NCBI GenBank assembly: GCA_035301285.1
Contig: DATGUN010000027.1
Span: 1-64,000 of the forward strand
DNA: 64,000 bases
Origin: DATGUN01 sp035301285
GTDB taxonomy: Bacteria; Bacillota; Bacilli; Bacillales; Amphibacillaceae
Direction: 5' to 3'
Part shown: piece by piece, positions 16,556 to 25,471 of the stretch
How the letters are laid out: each line of letters opens with the position of its first letter
Position numbering within the stretch: the stretch's first letter is position 1
Made by a program: the position numbers and the translations under genes
The notes under the pieces: generated by a model
The model's input: the letters and a program-made list of their open reading frames with translations, nothing else
Told to the model about the DNA's origin: nothing
Database searches by the model: none

Positions 16556-17854
16556 TCATCTTGATTCATCGTCGAAATTAGCTTCGCGCCAGTTGCCGTC
16601 GTAGTTGACGTACCAGGCAGGCTGTAATTCCACCGATTGTGTTGATTCATCATATGACAGCTTGTACCCGACTTTTAAGTCCTGTACCTTGCTCATATTA
16701 TAATTCGGATTGTCGGTTAGAGATTGCATGATATCCTCACCGGATTCGAGTTCTTTCTCCTCCTGACGCAATTCATTCTTGATTTGAAAAAGCGGCCGGT
16801 CATATTGATGAAGCTTCTGCTCGCGCCATTGTTGTTCGATGGTCGACAGATCGCTGTAGCTGAAAACAGGATAACCTTTATAATGCATCTGAAACTTGAT
16901 TTGATTCGATGCCGGTGTCAGCTCAGATAAATAGTAGTCATTTGTCCAACCCCTATGGTCGTTGATATTTTGCACCGTCCGATCGATTAGATCCGGAATG
17001 TCCATCTTGTCATACGTATCGCTGTATGGATCAAAAAACTCAACGGTTCTCTCACCATGGAGAAGACTCATCTGTCGTTGTCCGTCGGTGAAATAAGACT
17101 CACCGAATGTTGTGCTGACAAGCGATGGTTTACTGAACAGGGCATTGACAAGTTTATTCGGATCGGTCTCATCGATGGATAAGGAATACTCCGTCATCGA
17201 AATGGCATGTGTCGGGATATATATCGGCTCATCATCTGAATTTGATAGATCGTAGGGGGTCAGTTGAACCATATTCTCTTGTGAGCTCATATGACCCCAT
17301 AACAAGTCATAGGCATCTTTATTATGCACTTCCACCGTACCGGCGTATTTTTCATCCGATGAAACAAAAGTAACTTTCAGGATTGACGATCCTTTATCAA
17401 AACCGACAATCGCTTTATTGAATAACCATGTCGGTAAATCGACGTCATCATCGATGGAAAACATTTTTTTGAGAAGTTCCATGGGTATATCCGTCGGGAA
17501 TCGAATTTCTATCTGCTCATCGTCCTTAGGCAAACCATCAACAGGCCGTTTTTTGAAATCCGACAATGTCCAGGACTCCATATTATTGAACAATTGAACA
17601 TAATCCATCGGTTTCTTGAATGTAAAATGTTGGTCTGTCTGATAGTTATGGAAAATCATCGCATTCGGTTTAATGACGTCGGATATCGATTCCTTTTTGC
17701 CGCCTATATCCGTCTCAAACTCACTTACACTGCTATCTTCATCATACAGGACATCATAATTGGGCTGATAATACCACAAACCGAGTGTGAGCAATAAACT
17801 GAACACAACCAATATGCTTAATATGAATGATTTAACGGTTTCGAATTTCATCAT
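16556..17854 (-). CDS. yycH: YycH, regulator of WalK
   Basis: A 432-residue membrane protein with a single N-terminal anchor (VKSFILSILVVFSLLLTLGLWYY) and an extracytoplasmic domain, the normal length for YycH. Features of the family include WTLSDFKKRP in the first third and PIYIPTHAISMTEYSLSID in the middle. It overlaps the walK stop by four bases, indicating coupled translation. With YycI it adjusts WalK kinase activity across the membrane; in B. subtilis the pair is inhibitory, in Staphylococcus activating. Confidence 0.9.
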   Translation of the reverse strand: MMKFETVKSFILSILVVFSLLLTLGLWYYQPNYDVLYDEDSSVSEFETDIGGKKESISDVIKPNAMIFHNYQTDQHFTFKKPMDYVQLFNNMESWTLSDFKKRPVDGLPKDDEQIEIRFPTDIPMELLKKMFSIDDDVDLPTWLFNKAIVGFDKGSSILKVTFVSSDEKYAGTVEVHNKDAYDLLWGHMSSQENMVQLTPYDLSNSDDEPIYIPTHAISMTEYSLSIDETDPNKLVNALFSKPSLVSTTFGESYFTDGQRQMSLLHGERTVEFFDPYSDTYDKMDIPDLIDRTVQNINDHRGWTNDYYLSELTPASNQIKFQMHYKGYPVFSYSDLSTIEQQWREQKLHQYDRPLFQIKNELRQEEKELESGEDIMQSLTDNPNYNMSKVQDLKVGYKLSYDESTQSVELQPAWYVNYDGNWREANFDDESR

Positions 17855-19686
17855 CGACCCTCCCGCTTCTCGCTCATTAGCGGAAGTGTAAAGAGAATGG
17901 TCGTTCCTTTACCTTCTTTACTTTTCGCCCAGATTTTTCCGTTATGGGCTTCCACTAAATCTTTTGCAATGGCCAAACCTAATCCTGTTCCACCGAGTTT
18001 TCGGGAGCGGGCTTTATCTGCACGGTAAAAACGATCGAATATCCGATCGACTCGATTCCGCGGAATACCAACGCCCTGGTCCCCGACACTCACAACAATA
18101 TATCCCTTGTCTTTTTTGAGACCGAGTGAAATCGTACCACCATCCGGTGAATATTTAATGGCATTGGAAATGATGTTATCAAGCACCTGTGTTATTTTAT
18201 CTTTGTCCATCCATACATTCAGGACGGCGTTTGGTATATTCCGCTCCAATGTCAGGCTGTTTGCCACATTCATATCAAAACGATCAATGATGTGATGGAA
18301 GTAATCCGTAAAATTCGTCTGTTCTTTTTGCCATGAATAATCCTCGTTATCCATGCGAGATAATTGCAATAAGTCGTTAACCATGCGGATCATCCGCTCA
18401 GTCTCTTGTTGTGTGACTTCCAGGAATCTAGGAGCGATCGTTCTATCTTCCCAAGCCCCGTCTGTCAATGCTTCGATATAACTACGCATTGTCGTCAGAG
18501 GTGTCCTTAATTCATGTGACACATTCGATACAAACTCCCGGCGCTCCTGTTCTACTTTCTCCTGTTCCGTTACATCACTTAAAACGGTGATAAACCCTGT
18601 GATTTCATCATTTTCATCCAATATCGTGGAAAAGTTGGCTCGGATCAAAAAAGCCATTTTTTCATTACTGAAATCAATGACCATCGAACCACTGTCCCTG
18701 AGATCCGTTATATCGACGACGCTATCTTCCAAATGCAGCACATCGATTAAAAGCCTCCCATAGACATCATCGGGATCTTCATCGATTAAATGGGCAGCCG
18801 CATCATTCATAAGGGATATCTCACCATTTTTGTCAGTGGCAATCACACCGTCGGACATATGTGATAGGATAGAACTCAATTTACGCCTTTCTTCTTCTAT
18901 GATGGCTCGGGAATGTTTCAATTTATCATTCATATCATTAAATGTGGCAGCAAATTGACCTATTTCGTCTTTTGCATAGACATTTACCTTCTGTGAAAAA
19001 TCTCCTTTAGCCATCGTTTGTGCTTGCAAACGCATTTCGGATAACGGCTTGGTAATGGTCCGCGCAACCAAAATACCGATGATGGCTGAAATGACAATGG
19101 CCAGTATCGATCCTTTAAAGAAGATATCATTGATATCCTGCAACTGGCTGAACACACTTTCCATTGAAGAGGTAACATATACCGCCCCCACAACATTATC
19201 CTCTTCATCGAGTATCGGAACCGCCTTGACGTAAATACGTCCGCCTCGATCGGGATTAATGACCGTATTCTCACGTGAACTGGAAAGTGACATCGCCGAT
19301 TGTACCATTTCATTGGTTATCTTTTTTCCCACATTGGCTCTGTTTAAGTGGTCATTTGTTCCAATCAACCTGTTTTGCTTATCGATGACTTGAATGTTCA
19401 AACTCGTCACATTTTCTGTTTCCACATCTGTCACAATATCCTGCACTTCTTCTTCAAGTGTCGGTTCATCTGAATCTTCATTGTGTTCCCTGGCAAAAGC
19501 CTGTTTCAGGTTATAGCCCAGTAAATCGACACTTGCGGTGACAGACTCCTTGAAGTTCTCGGTTAACTCATCTTCCAGCTTACTGGAAAAATACGACCCG
19601 ATAACTTGAATGGCCACAAGCAGCAACAGAATATAAATGATGATGAATTTCAATTGGATGGAACGAAAAAACCCCACTTTTTGCAT
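17851..19686 (-). CDS. walK: WalK (YycG), essential cell-wall sensor histidine kinase
   Basis: A 611-residue sensor kinase. Helix 1 (about 10-31) and helix 2 (about 188-208) flank an extracellular Cache-like domain. HAMP follows (ITKPLSEMRLQAQTMAKGDFSQKV), then PAS (ILSHMSDGVIATDKNGEISLMNDAAA). The HisKA motif is FVSNVSHELRTPLTT with the phospho-acceptor at His391, the same number as in B. subtilis. HATPase boxes follow: N (DNIISNAIKYSPDGG), G1 (VGDQGVGIP) and G2 (GGTGLGLAI). It phosphorylates WalR to control autolysins and wall metabolism. It starts five bases after walR. Confidence 0.97.
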   Translation of the reverse strand: MQKVGFFRSIQLKFIIIYILLLLVAIQVIGSYFSSKLEDELTENFKESVTASVDLLGYNLKQAFAREHNEDSDEPTLEEEVQDIVTDVETENVTSLNIQVIDKQNRLIGTNDHLNRANVGKKITNEMVQSAMSLSSSRENTVINPDRGGRIYVKAVPILDEEDNVVGAVYVTSSMESVFSQLQDINDIFFKGSILAIVISAIIGILVARTITKPLSEMRLQAQTMAKGDFSQKVNVYAKDEIGQFAATFNDMNDKLKHSRAIIEEERRKLSSILSHMSDGVIATDKNGEISLMNDAAAHLIDEDPDDVYGRLLIDVLHLEDSVVDITDLRDSGSMVIDFSNEKMAFLIRANFSTILDENDEITGFITVLSDVTEQEKVEQERREFVSNVSHELRTPLTTMRSYIEALTDGAWEDRTIAPRFLEVTQQETERMIRMVNDLLQLSRMDNEDYSWQKEQTNFTDYFHHIIDRFDMNVANSLTLERNIPNAVLNVWMDKDKITQVLDNIISNAIKYSPDGGTISLGLKKDKGYIVVSVGDQGVGIPRNRVDRIFDRFYRADKARSRKLGGTGLGLAIAKDLVEAHNGKIWAKSKEGKGTTILFTLPLMSEKREGR

Positions 19687-19691
19687 AAGCC

Positions 19692-20396
19692 TTACTCCTG
19701 ATCTGGTTTACGTAAATAATATCCGACACCCCTGCGTGTCACAATCCACATCGGGTTGCTCGGATTCTCCTCGATTTTCTCCCTTAATCGTCTGACGGTA
19801 ACATCAACCGTCCGTACATCACCAAAGTAATCATAACCCCAAACCGTTTCGAGTAAATGTTCACGTGTCATGACTTGTCCGGTATGGCGGGCGAGATAAT
19901 GCAGGAGCTCAAACTCCCGGTGTGTCAAATCCAAATGTTCCCCGTTCCGTGACACGGCATAAGCATCAGGATGTATCGTCAACTTCCCGATATGGATTTC
20001 CTTCGTTGTCGGAACCCCATCTTCTGGAATAGCTTGCTGTCTGCGAAGGTTTGCTTTGACCCGGGCTATCACTTCCCTGTTACTGAAGGGTTTCGTGACA
20101 TAATCATCCGCCCCGAGTTCCAGACCGAGCACTTTATCGATTTCCGCATCTTTCGCCGTCAACATGATAATCGGCATTTGCTGTGTTTTGCGGATTTCCC
20201 GGCATACTTCATTCCCATCACGGTTTGGGAGCATGATGTCCAACAACACCAAATCCGGCTCCTCCGATTCAGCAAGTTCTACCGCTTCGTCTCCATCATA
20301 CGCACAAATGACGTCATAGCCCTCTTTTTCCAAGTTGAATTTCAAAATATCTGCAATTGGCTGTTCGTCATCTACAACTAAAATCTTATACGCCAT
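19692..20396 (-). CDS. walR: WalR (YycF), essential cell-wall response regulator
   Basis: A 234-residue OmpR-type regulator. The receiver domain has DD at 9-10, phospho-acceptor Asp53 in LVLLDIMLP, and the conserved Lys in VTKPFSNREV. A winged-helix domain (about 130-230) ends in RTVDVTVRRLREKIEENPSNPMWIVTRRGVGYYLR. It activates or represses autolysin and wall-synthesis genes. It is the first gene of walR-walK-yycH-yycI-walJ. Confidence 0.97.
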   Translation of the reverse strand: MAYKILVVDDEQPIADILKFNLEKEGYDVICAYDGDEAVELAESEEPDLVLLDIMLPNRDGNEVCREIRKTQQMPIIMLTAKDAEIDKVLGLELGADDYVTKPFSNREVIARVKANLRRQQAIPEDGVPTTKEIHIGKLTIHPDAYAVSRNGEHLDLTHREFELLHYLARHTGQVMTREHLLETVWGYDYFGDVRTVDVTVRRLREKIEENPSNPMWIVTRRGVGYYLRKPDQE

Positions 20397-20559
20397 TTTC
20401 TATCAATCCTTTCCATCATTCATAACGATATCTATAGTTTTATTGATTGGATCATAACATACCCAGTGCAAATGAAAGCAACCCTTTCATGTAGCTGTCT
20501 CTCTTGAAACATACTTTGCTCTATTTTAGCTTATATAAATTTAAAAGTCTTTCGATAAC

Positions 20560-20587
20560 ATTGTAACATAAAAGCGATGATTATTAA
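20560..20587 (-). promoter_or_regulatory. candidate promoter of the wal operon
   Basis: On the minus strand an extended -10, TGTTACAAT (hexamer TACAAT at 20560-20565), is preceded by a weak -35 (TTAATA, 20582-20587, 16 bp spacing). It would leave a leader of about 160 bases before walR. Nothing else was recognised between 20397 and 20805. Confidence 0.4.
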
Positions 20588-20805
20588 CTTACCCGCTACT
20601 TTTGACGTGATAAATCAAGATCGTCAACCTTGCAAGCACAAAAAAGCGGTGCATGATGCCACATTCATCATCACACACCAAATCTTTCTCTATCTATTGA
20701 ATATATCCAGTTAGGCTTTTCAGATCATCCTTTTCATGGGCTTCAAAATGGTAGAGGCAAACCTGCTGAAGCAACGCACCTTATGTCAAACTACCCGATA
20801 CATTC

Positions 20806-20843
20806 AAAAAAGGTAATGCGCTACGATCACGCATTACCTTTTT
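20806..20843 (-). terminator. terminator of purA
   Basis: A 14-bp perfect inverted repeat (AAAAAGGTAATGCG / CGCATTACCTTTTT) with a 9-base loop lies directly after the purA stop, with a T-run on the minus strand. Confidence 0.92.
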
Positions 20844-20845
20844 CA

Positions 20846-22132
20846 TCAACGATAAACTTTTTTAACCATATTTGTTTCCGTCCGATCAGGTCCTACTGAA
20901 AATATCGATAACGGAATGCCAGTCAGCTGTGAAATCCGTTCCAAGTAATGACGGGCGTTTTCCGGTAAATCACCGAGATTCCTGACATCCGAAATATCTT
21001 CGTGCCACCCTGGCATTTCTTCATAAATCGGCTCACATTCGGCCAACACGGATAAGCTTGCCGGAAACGCATGAAGTGTTTCGCCTTTATACCGATACGC
21101 TACACAAATTTTCACCGTGTCGATACCCGTCATCACATCCAACGAATTCAATGACAAGTCGGTAATACCGCTCACTCGTCCTGCGTGCCGGACAACAACA
21201 CTGTCAAACCAACCGACACGTCGCGGACGGCCGGTCGTCGTGCCATATTCATTACCGACATCCCGTATCCGATCACCAATCTCATCATCCAGTTCTGTTG
21301 GGAACGGGCCATCGCCAACCCGTGTTGTATATGCTTTTGATACGCCGACAACATGATCGATTTTTGACGGACCGACACCTGAACCGATTGTCACACCGCC
21401 TGCAACGGGATTGGAAGATGTGACAAACGGATACGTTCCCTGATCGATATCGAGCATCACGCCTTGTGCGCCTTCGAACAATACACGCTTTCCATCATCA
21501 AGGGCTTCGTTCAACACGACAGATGTATCGGTGACGTATTGTGCCAACTCCTTGCCATATGCATAATATTCCTCAACGATATCATCCGCATTCACGGGTT
21601 CTGATTCATAGACTTTTTCAAACAAACGATTCTTTTCCTTTACATTTTGTTCCACTTTTGCACGGAATGTATCTTTATCAAGCAGATCGGCAATACGGAT
21701 GCCACATCTGGCTGCTTTGTCCATATAAGCAGGTCCGATCCCTTTTTTCGTCGTACCGATTTTATGGATTCCTTTATCTTCTTCCTGCAGAATATCAAGC
21801 TTTATATGATACGGCAAAATGATATGTGCCCGGTTGCTGATCCGAAGATTATCAGTCGAAATATTTCTTTCATGTAAATAGGCAATCTCTTCACAGAAAG
21901 CCTTCGGGTCAATGACCATCCCATTTCCAAGCACACAGATTTTATCATCAAAAAATATACCGGACGGGATCAAATGCAATTTATACGTAATATCATCGAA
22001 CTTAATGGTATGCCCAGCATTGTTACCACCTTGATAACGCGCAACAACTTCAGCATTTTGCGATAGGAAATCAGTGATCTTCCCTTTTCCTTCATCGCCC
22101 CATTGTGTTCCAACTACAACGACTGAGGACAT
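20846..22132 (-). CDS. purA: adenylosuccinate synthetase
   Basis: This 428-residue enzyme joins IMP and aspartate using GTP, the first committed step to AMP. The N-terminal signature VGTQWGDEGKGKITD holds the catalytic Asp13 and Lys and is complete. NNAGHTIKF (His41 region), GTTKKGIGPAYMDKAARCGIR, and the C-terminal GTTTGRPRRVGWFD and TGIPLSIFSVGPDRTETN segments are typical. Length matches the family (about 430). It has its own promoter with a PurR operator just upstream, so it should respond to adenine and PRPP as in B. subtilis. Confidence 0.97.
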   Translation of the reverse strand: MSSVVVVGTQWGDEGKGKITDFLSQNAEVVARYQGGNNAGHTIKFDDITYKLHLIPSGIFFDDKICVLGNGMVIDPKAFCEEIAYLHERNISTDNLRISNRAHIILPYHIKLDILQEEDKGIHKIGTTKKGIGPAYMDKAARCGIRIADLLDKDTFRAKVEQNVKEKNRLFEKVYESEPVNADDIVEEYYAYGKELAQYVTDTSVVLNEALDDGKRVLFEGAQGVMLDIDQGTYPFVTSSNPVAGGVTIGSGVGPSKIDHVVGVSKAYTTRVGDGPFPTELDDEIGDRIRDVGNEYGTTTGRPRRVGWFDSVVVRHAGRVSGITDLSLNSLDVMTGIDTVKICVAYRYKGETLHAFPASLSVLAECEPIYEEMPGWHEDISDVRNLGDLPENARHYLERISQLTGIPLSIFSVGPDRTETNMVKKVYR

Positions 22133-22184
22133 GACGCACCTCCATAATTTTATCTATCATATGTGTTTTATTCTCACAAGAGTT

Positions 22185-22213
22185 ATTTTATCAGTAATTA
22201 TAGAAGAGGTCAA
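22185..22213 (-). promoter_or_regulatory. purA promoter
   Basis: On the minus strand, TTGACC (-35, 22208-22213), a 17-bp spacer and TAAAAT (-10, 22185-22190) form a near-consensus sigma-A promoter 50-80 bp before purA. Confidence 0.75.
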
Positions 22214-22218
22214 TTCAT

Positions 22219-22261
22219 AAAACGAACATTACATTAAACAGCAACATTATTGTTCGTTTAA
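22219..22261. promoter_or_regulatory. PurR operator (paired PurBoxes) upstream of purA
   Basis: Two inverted PurBoxes with intact CGAAC cores (22223-22227 and, as GTTCG, 22252-22256) are set 24 bases apart, which corresponds to the usual 16-17 bp between full boxes. Each is flanked by A/T as in AAACGAACATT and its mirror ATTGTTCGTTT. The pair lies just upstream of the purA -35, where Bacillus PurR binds. Confidence 0.8.
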
Positions 22262-22417
22262 AGACAAAAACACTTCATTTCTAGTTATTCCAGAAATATA
22301 ATACGCAGCTTTAGCCTGATTATGGCTCAGAGCATCTACCCAAAAGCGACTTCACAGTGTCTTCTTTTCCAGAGCTGTATGTATGAGATGCTTTTAAATA
22401 TGGATATCCTGCAATCA

Positions 22418-23437
22418 TCAAGCCATTTCCCATGAAAACCAACTCCCATGACCATCGGTTTTGCCTATGGTGTGTGTATGCTCACATCCATTCAGATAAT
22501 AATCCAAATGCAGATATCGGTCTTGTATATTATTGTACAAGTGAAAAACATCACGCTGCCTACCGATCTGCCTTATGTTTTCCAATAGCTTCGATTGTTC
22601 GTCTCGCGATAATTGATTTGCCACATGTGTATGAAAAATACATATGGCCGCGTTTTGCGGGATGCCATTAACAATCTCCGGTATCAACTGCACACCATCA
22701 CCTTCGATCATATCCAAATGATTTTTTCTCACTTCTTTTGCAGCAGCTTCAAACAACTTGTGCCTCTCATGATGACTCGGCCAGATAAGCGACATCAGCC
22801 ATAAATAATCTTCCGGATTGTTCAGATCATTGATATGTAAATCAATTCCTGTTCTGGATACAACCGTCGGGCTTTTAGAATGTAAAGAAGGTCCCCCAGT
22901 AATAGCACTCTTTACATACACATCTGCTTCTGGATTACCATAAATGGTATCATTTCCATAAGAATAGCCATATTTATCCCATAGTAGCTGCAATCCAGCG
23001 CTCGTTCCCAATTCTATCAAAGCCAATGGCTTTTGGGCCTTTTCGGAAATGAAACAAAAACACGGGTAAAGATAGCTGCATCGCCTGACCTCATTTGTTT
23101 GAACAAATTTATTGTTTAATAAAGATATAATAGCATCACTGTGTTTCGTGCAAAACTCTTTGAAATATAAAAAACTATCCTCTGGATCGTTGGGTGATGA
23201 CACGATGCTTCCATAAAATGTTTTTAATTTGTGGTTTGGATCTTGGAGCAATAGAAAATGAACAGCTCCGAACAACAGATTAGGTATCGGTTGTCCAGGA
23301 CGAGCGTGCATGCAAATATCCAGGATATAATCATCTTCCGCTATTTTCATTGACAACTGTTCATATAAATCACACGAACCCTTGCATTCTTCTCGTGCAA
23401 ATGTCTTGAATCGGTTCGAAATCATCGCCTTATCCAT
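22418..23437 (-). CDS. DUF2332 family protein of unknown function
   Basis: A 339-residue soluble protein. The ATG at 23437 is preferred because GAGGGAGA lies about six bases upstream; a GTG five codons earlier overlaps that site. The sequence fits the DUF2332 family: an N-terminal helical part (FARE-ECKGSCDLYEQLS), HARPGQPIPNLLFGAVHFLLL (about 50-70), then a Rossmann-like core PLALIELGTSAGLQLLWDKYGY (about 143-164) resembling a methyltransferase glycine loop, RTGIDLHINDLNNPEDYLWLMSLIWP and IFHTHVANQLS. The biochemical activity is not known to me. In most Bacillaceae purA and dnaC are close neighbours, so this gene appears inserted between them. It has no operon partners. Confidence 0.75.
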   Translation of the reverse strand: MDKAMISNRFKTFAREECKGSCDLYEQLSMKIAEDDYILDICMHARPGQPIPNLLFGAVHFLLLQDPNHKLKTFYGSIVSSPNDPEDSFLYFKEFCTKHSDAIISLLNNKFVQTNEVRRCSYLYPCFCFISEKAQKPLALIELGTSAGLQLLWDKYGYSYGNDTIYGNPEADVYVKSAITGGPSLHSKSPTVVSRTGIDLHINDLNNPEDYLWLMSLIWPSHHERHKLFEAAAKEVRKNHLDMIEGDGVQLIPEIVNGIPQNAAICIFHTHVANQLSRDEQSKLLENIRQIGRQRDVFHLYNNIQDRYLHLDYYLNGCEHTHTIGKTDGHGSWFSWEMA

Positions 23438-23500
23438 ACGAGTCTCCCTCACTTTATGACATAATACATGAATTTTGAATTTTCAAACTCCAGTACTCTA

Positions 23501-23543
23501 AAAAATGGGTGTGCATCGTCATACGTCCATTGCCCACCCATTC
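23501..23543 (-). terminator. terminator of dnaC
   Basis: AATGGGTG pairs with CACCCATT around a loop of about 22 bases and is followed on the minus strand by TTTTTT. It separates dnaC from the DUF2332 gene. Confidence 0.75.
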
Positions 23544-23573
23544 TTTATCCAACCGGTTCACGCTATATGCCGT

Positions 23574-24947
23574 TCACATCTGCACGGGTTCCGGTGGTAT
23601 ATCACTTGATTCGTAACGATGATCCAAGTCGACGAATTTATTATATTCTTTGACGAAAGCCAACTCCACTGTCCCAACCGGACCGTTACGCTGTTTGGAA
23701 ATAATGATTTCGATAATATTCTGTTTTTCCGATTCCTGATCATAATAATCATCACGGTACAAGAAACCAACAATATCAGCATCTTGCTCGATACTTCCCG
23801 ATTCACGTAAATCAGACATCATCGGGCGTTTATCCTGACGTGACTCAACACCCCGTGATAGCTGCGACAAAGCAATCAACGGCACATTCAACTCACGTGC
23901 CAATCCTTTTAATGATCTCGAAATCTCGGAAACTTCCTGTTGCCTGTTCTCTTTGGAATTGCCGCTTCCTTGAATAAGTTGTAAATAGTCGATTACAATC
24001 ATGCCTAATCCATGTTCTTGCTTTAGACGTCGGCATTTCGAGCGGATTTCACTGACACGGATACCTGGTGTGTCATCGATATATATGCCGGCGTTGGATA
24101 AACTCCCCATCGCCATCGTCAATTTACTCCAATCATCGGTTTCCAATTTCCCTGTCCGTATCTTCGTGGCATCAATATTTCCCTCAGCACTCAACATACG
24201 GGAGACCAGTTGCTCGGCCCCCATCTCCAGACTGAAAATAGCCACATTTTCATCTGTGTTAATGGCCACATTCTGTGCGATATTCAGAGCGAATGCGGTT
24301 TTACCGACAGATGGGCGCGCCGCTATGATAATCAGATCATTGCGCTGAAAACCAGAAGTAATATGATCCAAATCGCGATACCCAGTTGCAAGACCGGTAA
24401 TGTCCGCATCGTGATGGTGAAGATGTTCGATATTATCATAGACTTCGATCAGTACATCTTTTATTTCACGGAAAGCTGACACGTTTTTACGGTGTGACAC
24501 TTCCAGAATGCTCTTCTCGGCCTCATTCAGAACCTCATCAACGTCATCTTCTTTCTGGAAACCACTTGTGACGATATCGGTCGCTGTCCGGATCAAACGG
24601 CGCAATAAGGCCTTTTCTTCAACAATCTGGCTGTAATATTGAATATTCGCCGCAGTAGGTACACTCCCGGCAATATCACCCAAATACGAAACACCGCCCG
24701 CTTCCTCCAATGTTTTCTCATTGGAAAGCATCGTTGTCACAGTCACAAGATCAATCGGCTCACCTTTGTCACTCAGCTTCATCATTGTCTGAAAAATACG
24801 TTGATGGCTGGAACGGTAAAAATCTTCCGGTTGCAATCGTTCTGATGCAGCGGAAAATTGTTCCGGTTCCAAAAAGATAGCCCCGATAACCGCCTGTTCC
24901 GCTTCTATATTATGTGGTGGTGTACGATCATTCCATAATTCACTCAT
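23574..24947 (-). CDS. dnaC: replicative DNA helicase (DnaB-type, named DnaC in Bacillus)
   Basis: A 457-residue ring helicase that unwinds DNA at the fork. The N-terminal DnaB domain begins PPHNIEAEQAVIGAIFLEPE. The RecA-like domain has Walker A ARPSVGKTAFALNIAQNVA (about 215-230), Walker B GMIVIDYLQLIQG and the DnaB H4 region SLKGLARELNVPLIALSQLSRGVESRQDKRP. LSDLRESGSIEQDADIV is the conserved C-terminal signature. The ATG at 24947 is preferred (GGGGG seven bases upstream) over a TTG two codons earlier. No intein is present. Confidence 0.96.
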   Translation of the reverse strand: MSELWNDRTPPHNIEAEQAVIGAIFLEPEQFSAASERLQPEDFYRSSHQRIFQTMMKLSDKGEPIDLVTVTTMLSNEKTLEEAGGVSYLGDIAGSVPTAANIQYYSQIVEEKALLRRLIRTATDIVTSGFQKEDDVDEVLNEAEKSILEVSHRKNVSAFREIKDVLIEVYDNIEHLHHHDADITGLATGYRDLDHITSGFQRNDLIIIAARPSVGKTAFALNIAQNVAINTDENVAIFSLEMGAEQLVSRMLSAEGNIDATKIRTGKLETDDWSKLTMAMGSLSNAGIYIDDTPGIRVSEIRSKCRRLKQEHGLGMIVIDYLQLIQGSGNSKENRQQEVSEISRSLKGLARELNVPLIALSQLSRGVESRQDKRPMMSDLRESGSIEQDADIVGFLYRDDYYDQESEKQNIIEIIISKQRNGPVGTVELAFVKEYNKFVDLDHRYESSDIPPEPVQM

Positions 24948-25024
24948 AATCAATCCCCCATCAGAGGTTACATGCTGATATTAATTTCTGTTTTCCTTAT
25001 AACACAAATACACTTTATTCCTTT

Positions 25025-25471
25025 TTATTTTTCAGTTACATGGACCCGAATGTTTCCCTTGACTTCATGATGTAATTTAACAGGTACATTCGTATACCCT
25101 AAAGCACGGATAGGTGTATCCAATTCAATCTTACGCTTATCGATTTTATAGCCAAACGTCTTTTCCAGCTCTTCAGCGATATTTTTACTTGTAATCGAGC
25201 CAAACAATTGACCGGCATCACCAGACTTAGCTTTGATTTCTACCGTCGTATCCGCTAATTTTTCCTTAAGGTTTTCCGCTTCCTCTTTTTCCTCTTGCTT
25301 GATTTCTTCCTGTTTTTTCTTTTTCGCTTGTAACTCCTTCAAATTACCGCCTGTCGCTTCTTTAGCATAGTTATATTTCAATAGATAATTCCGTGCATAG
25401 CCATCCGCAACATTTTTGACGTCGCCTTTTTTGCCTTTCCCCTTAACGTCCTGCAAAAAAATCACTTTCAT
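25025..25471 (-). CDS. rplI: 50S ribosomal protein L9
   Basis: A 148-residue protein of the L1-stalk base. The N-terminal domain MKVIFLQDVKGKGKKGDVKNVADGYARNYLL is the L9 signature. A long lysine/glutamate-rich connecting helix (about 45-75) leads to a C-terminal domain with DAGQLFGSITSKNIAEEL. It overlaps the gdpP stop by four bases, so the two are coupled, as in many Firmicutes. Confidence 0.97.
   Translation of the reverse strand: MKVIFLQDVKGKGKKGDVKNVADGYARNYLLKYNYAKEATGGNLKELQAKKKKQEEIKQEEKEEAENLKEKLADTTVEIKAKSGDAGQLFGSITSKNIAEELEKTFGYKIDKRKIELDTPIRALGYTNVPVKLHHEVKGNIRVHVTEK

Noticed and set aside
20397..20805. tRNA gene between walR and purA
   Set aside because: No cloverleaf arms or TTCGA-type T-loop could be built in either strand.
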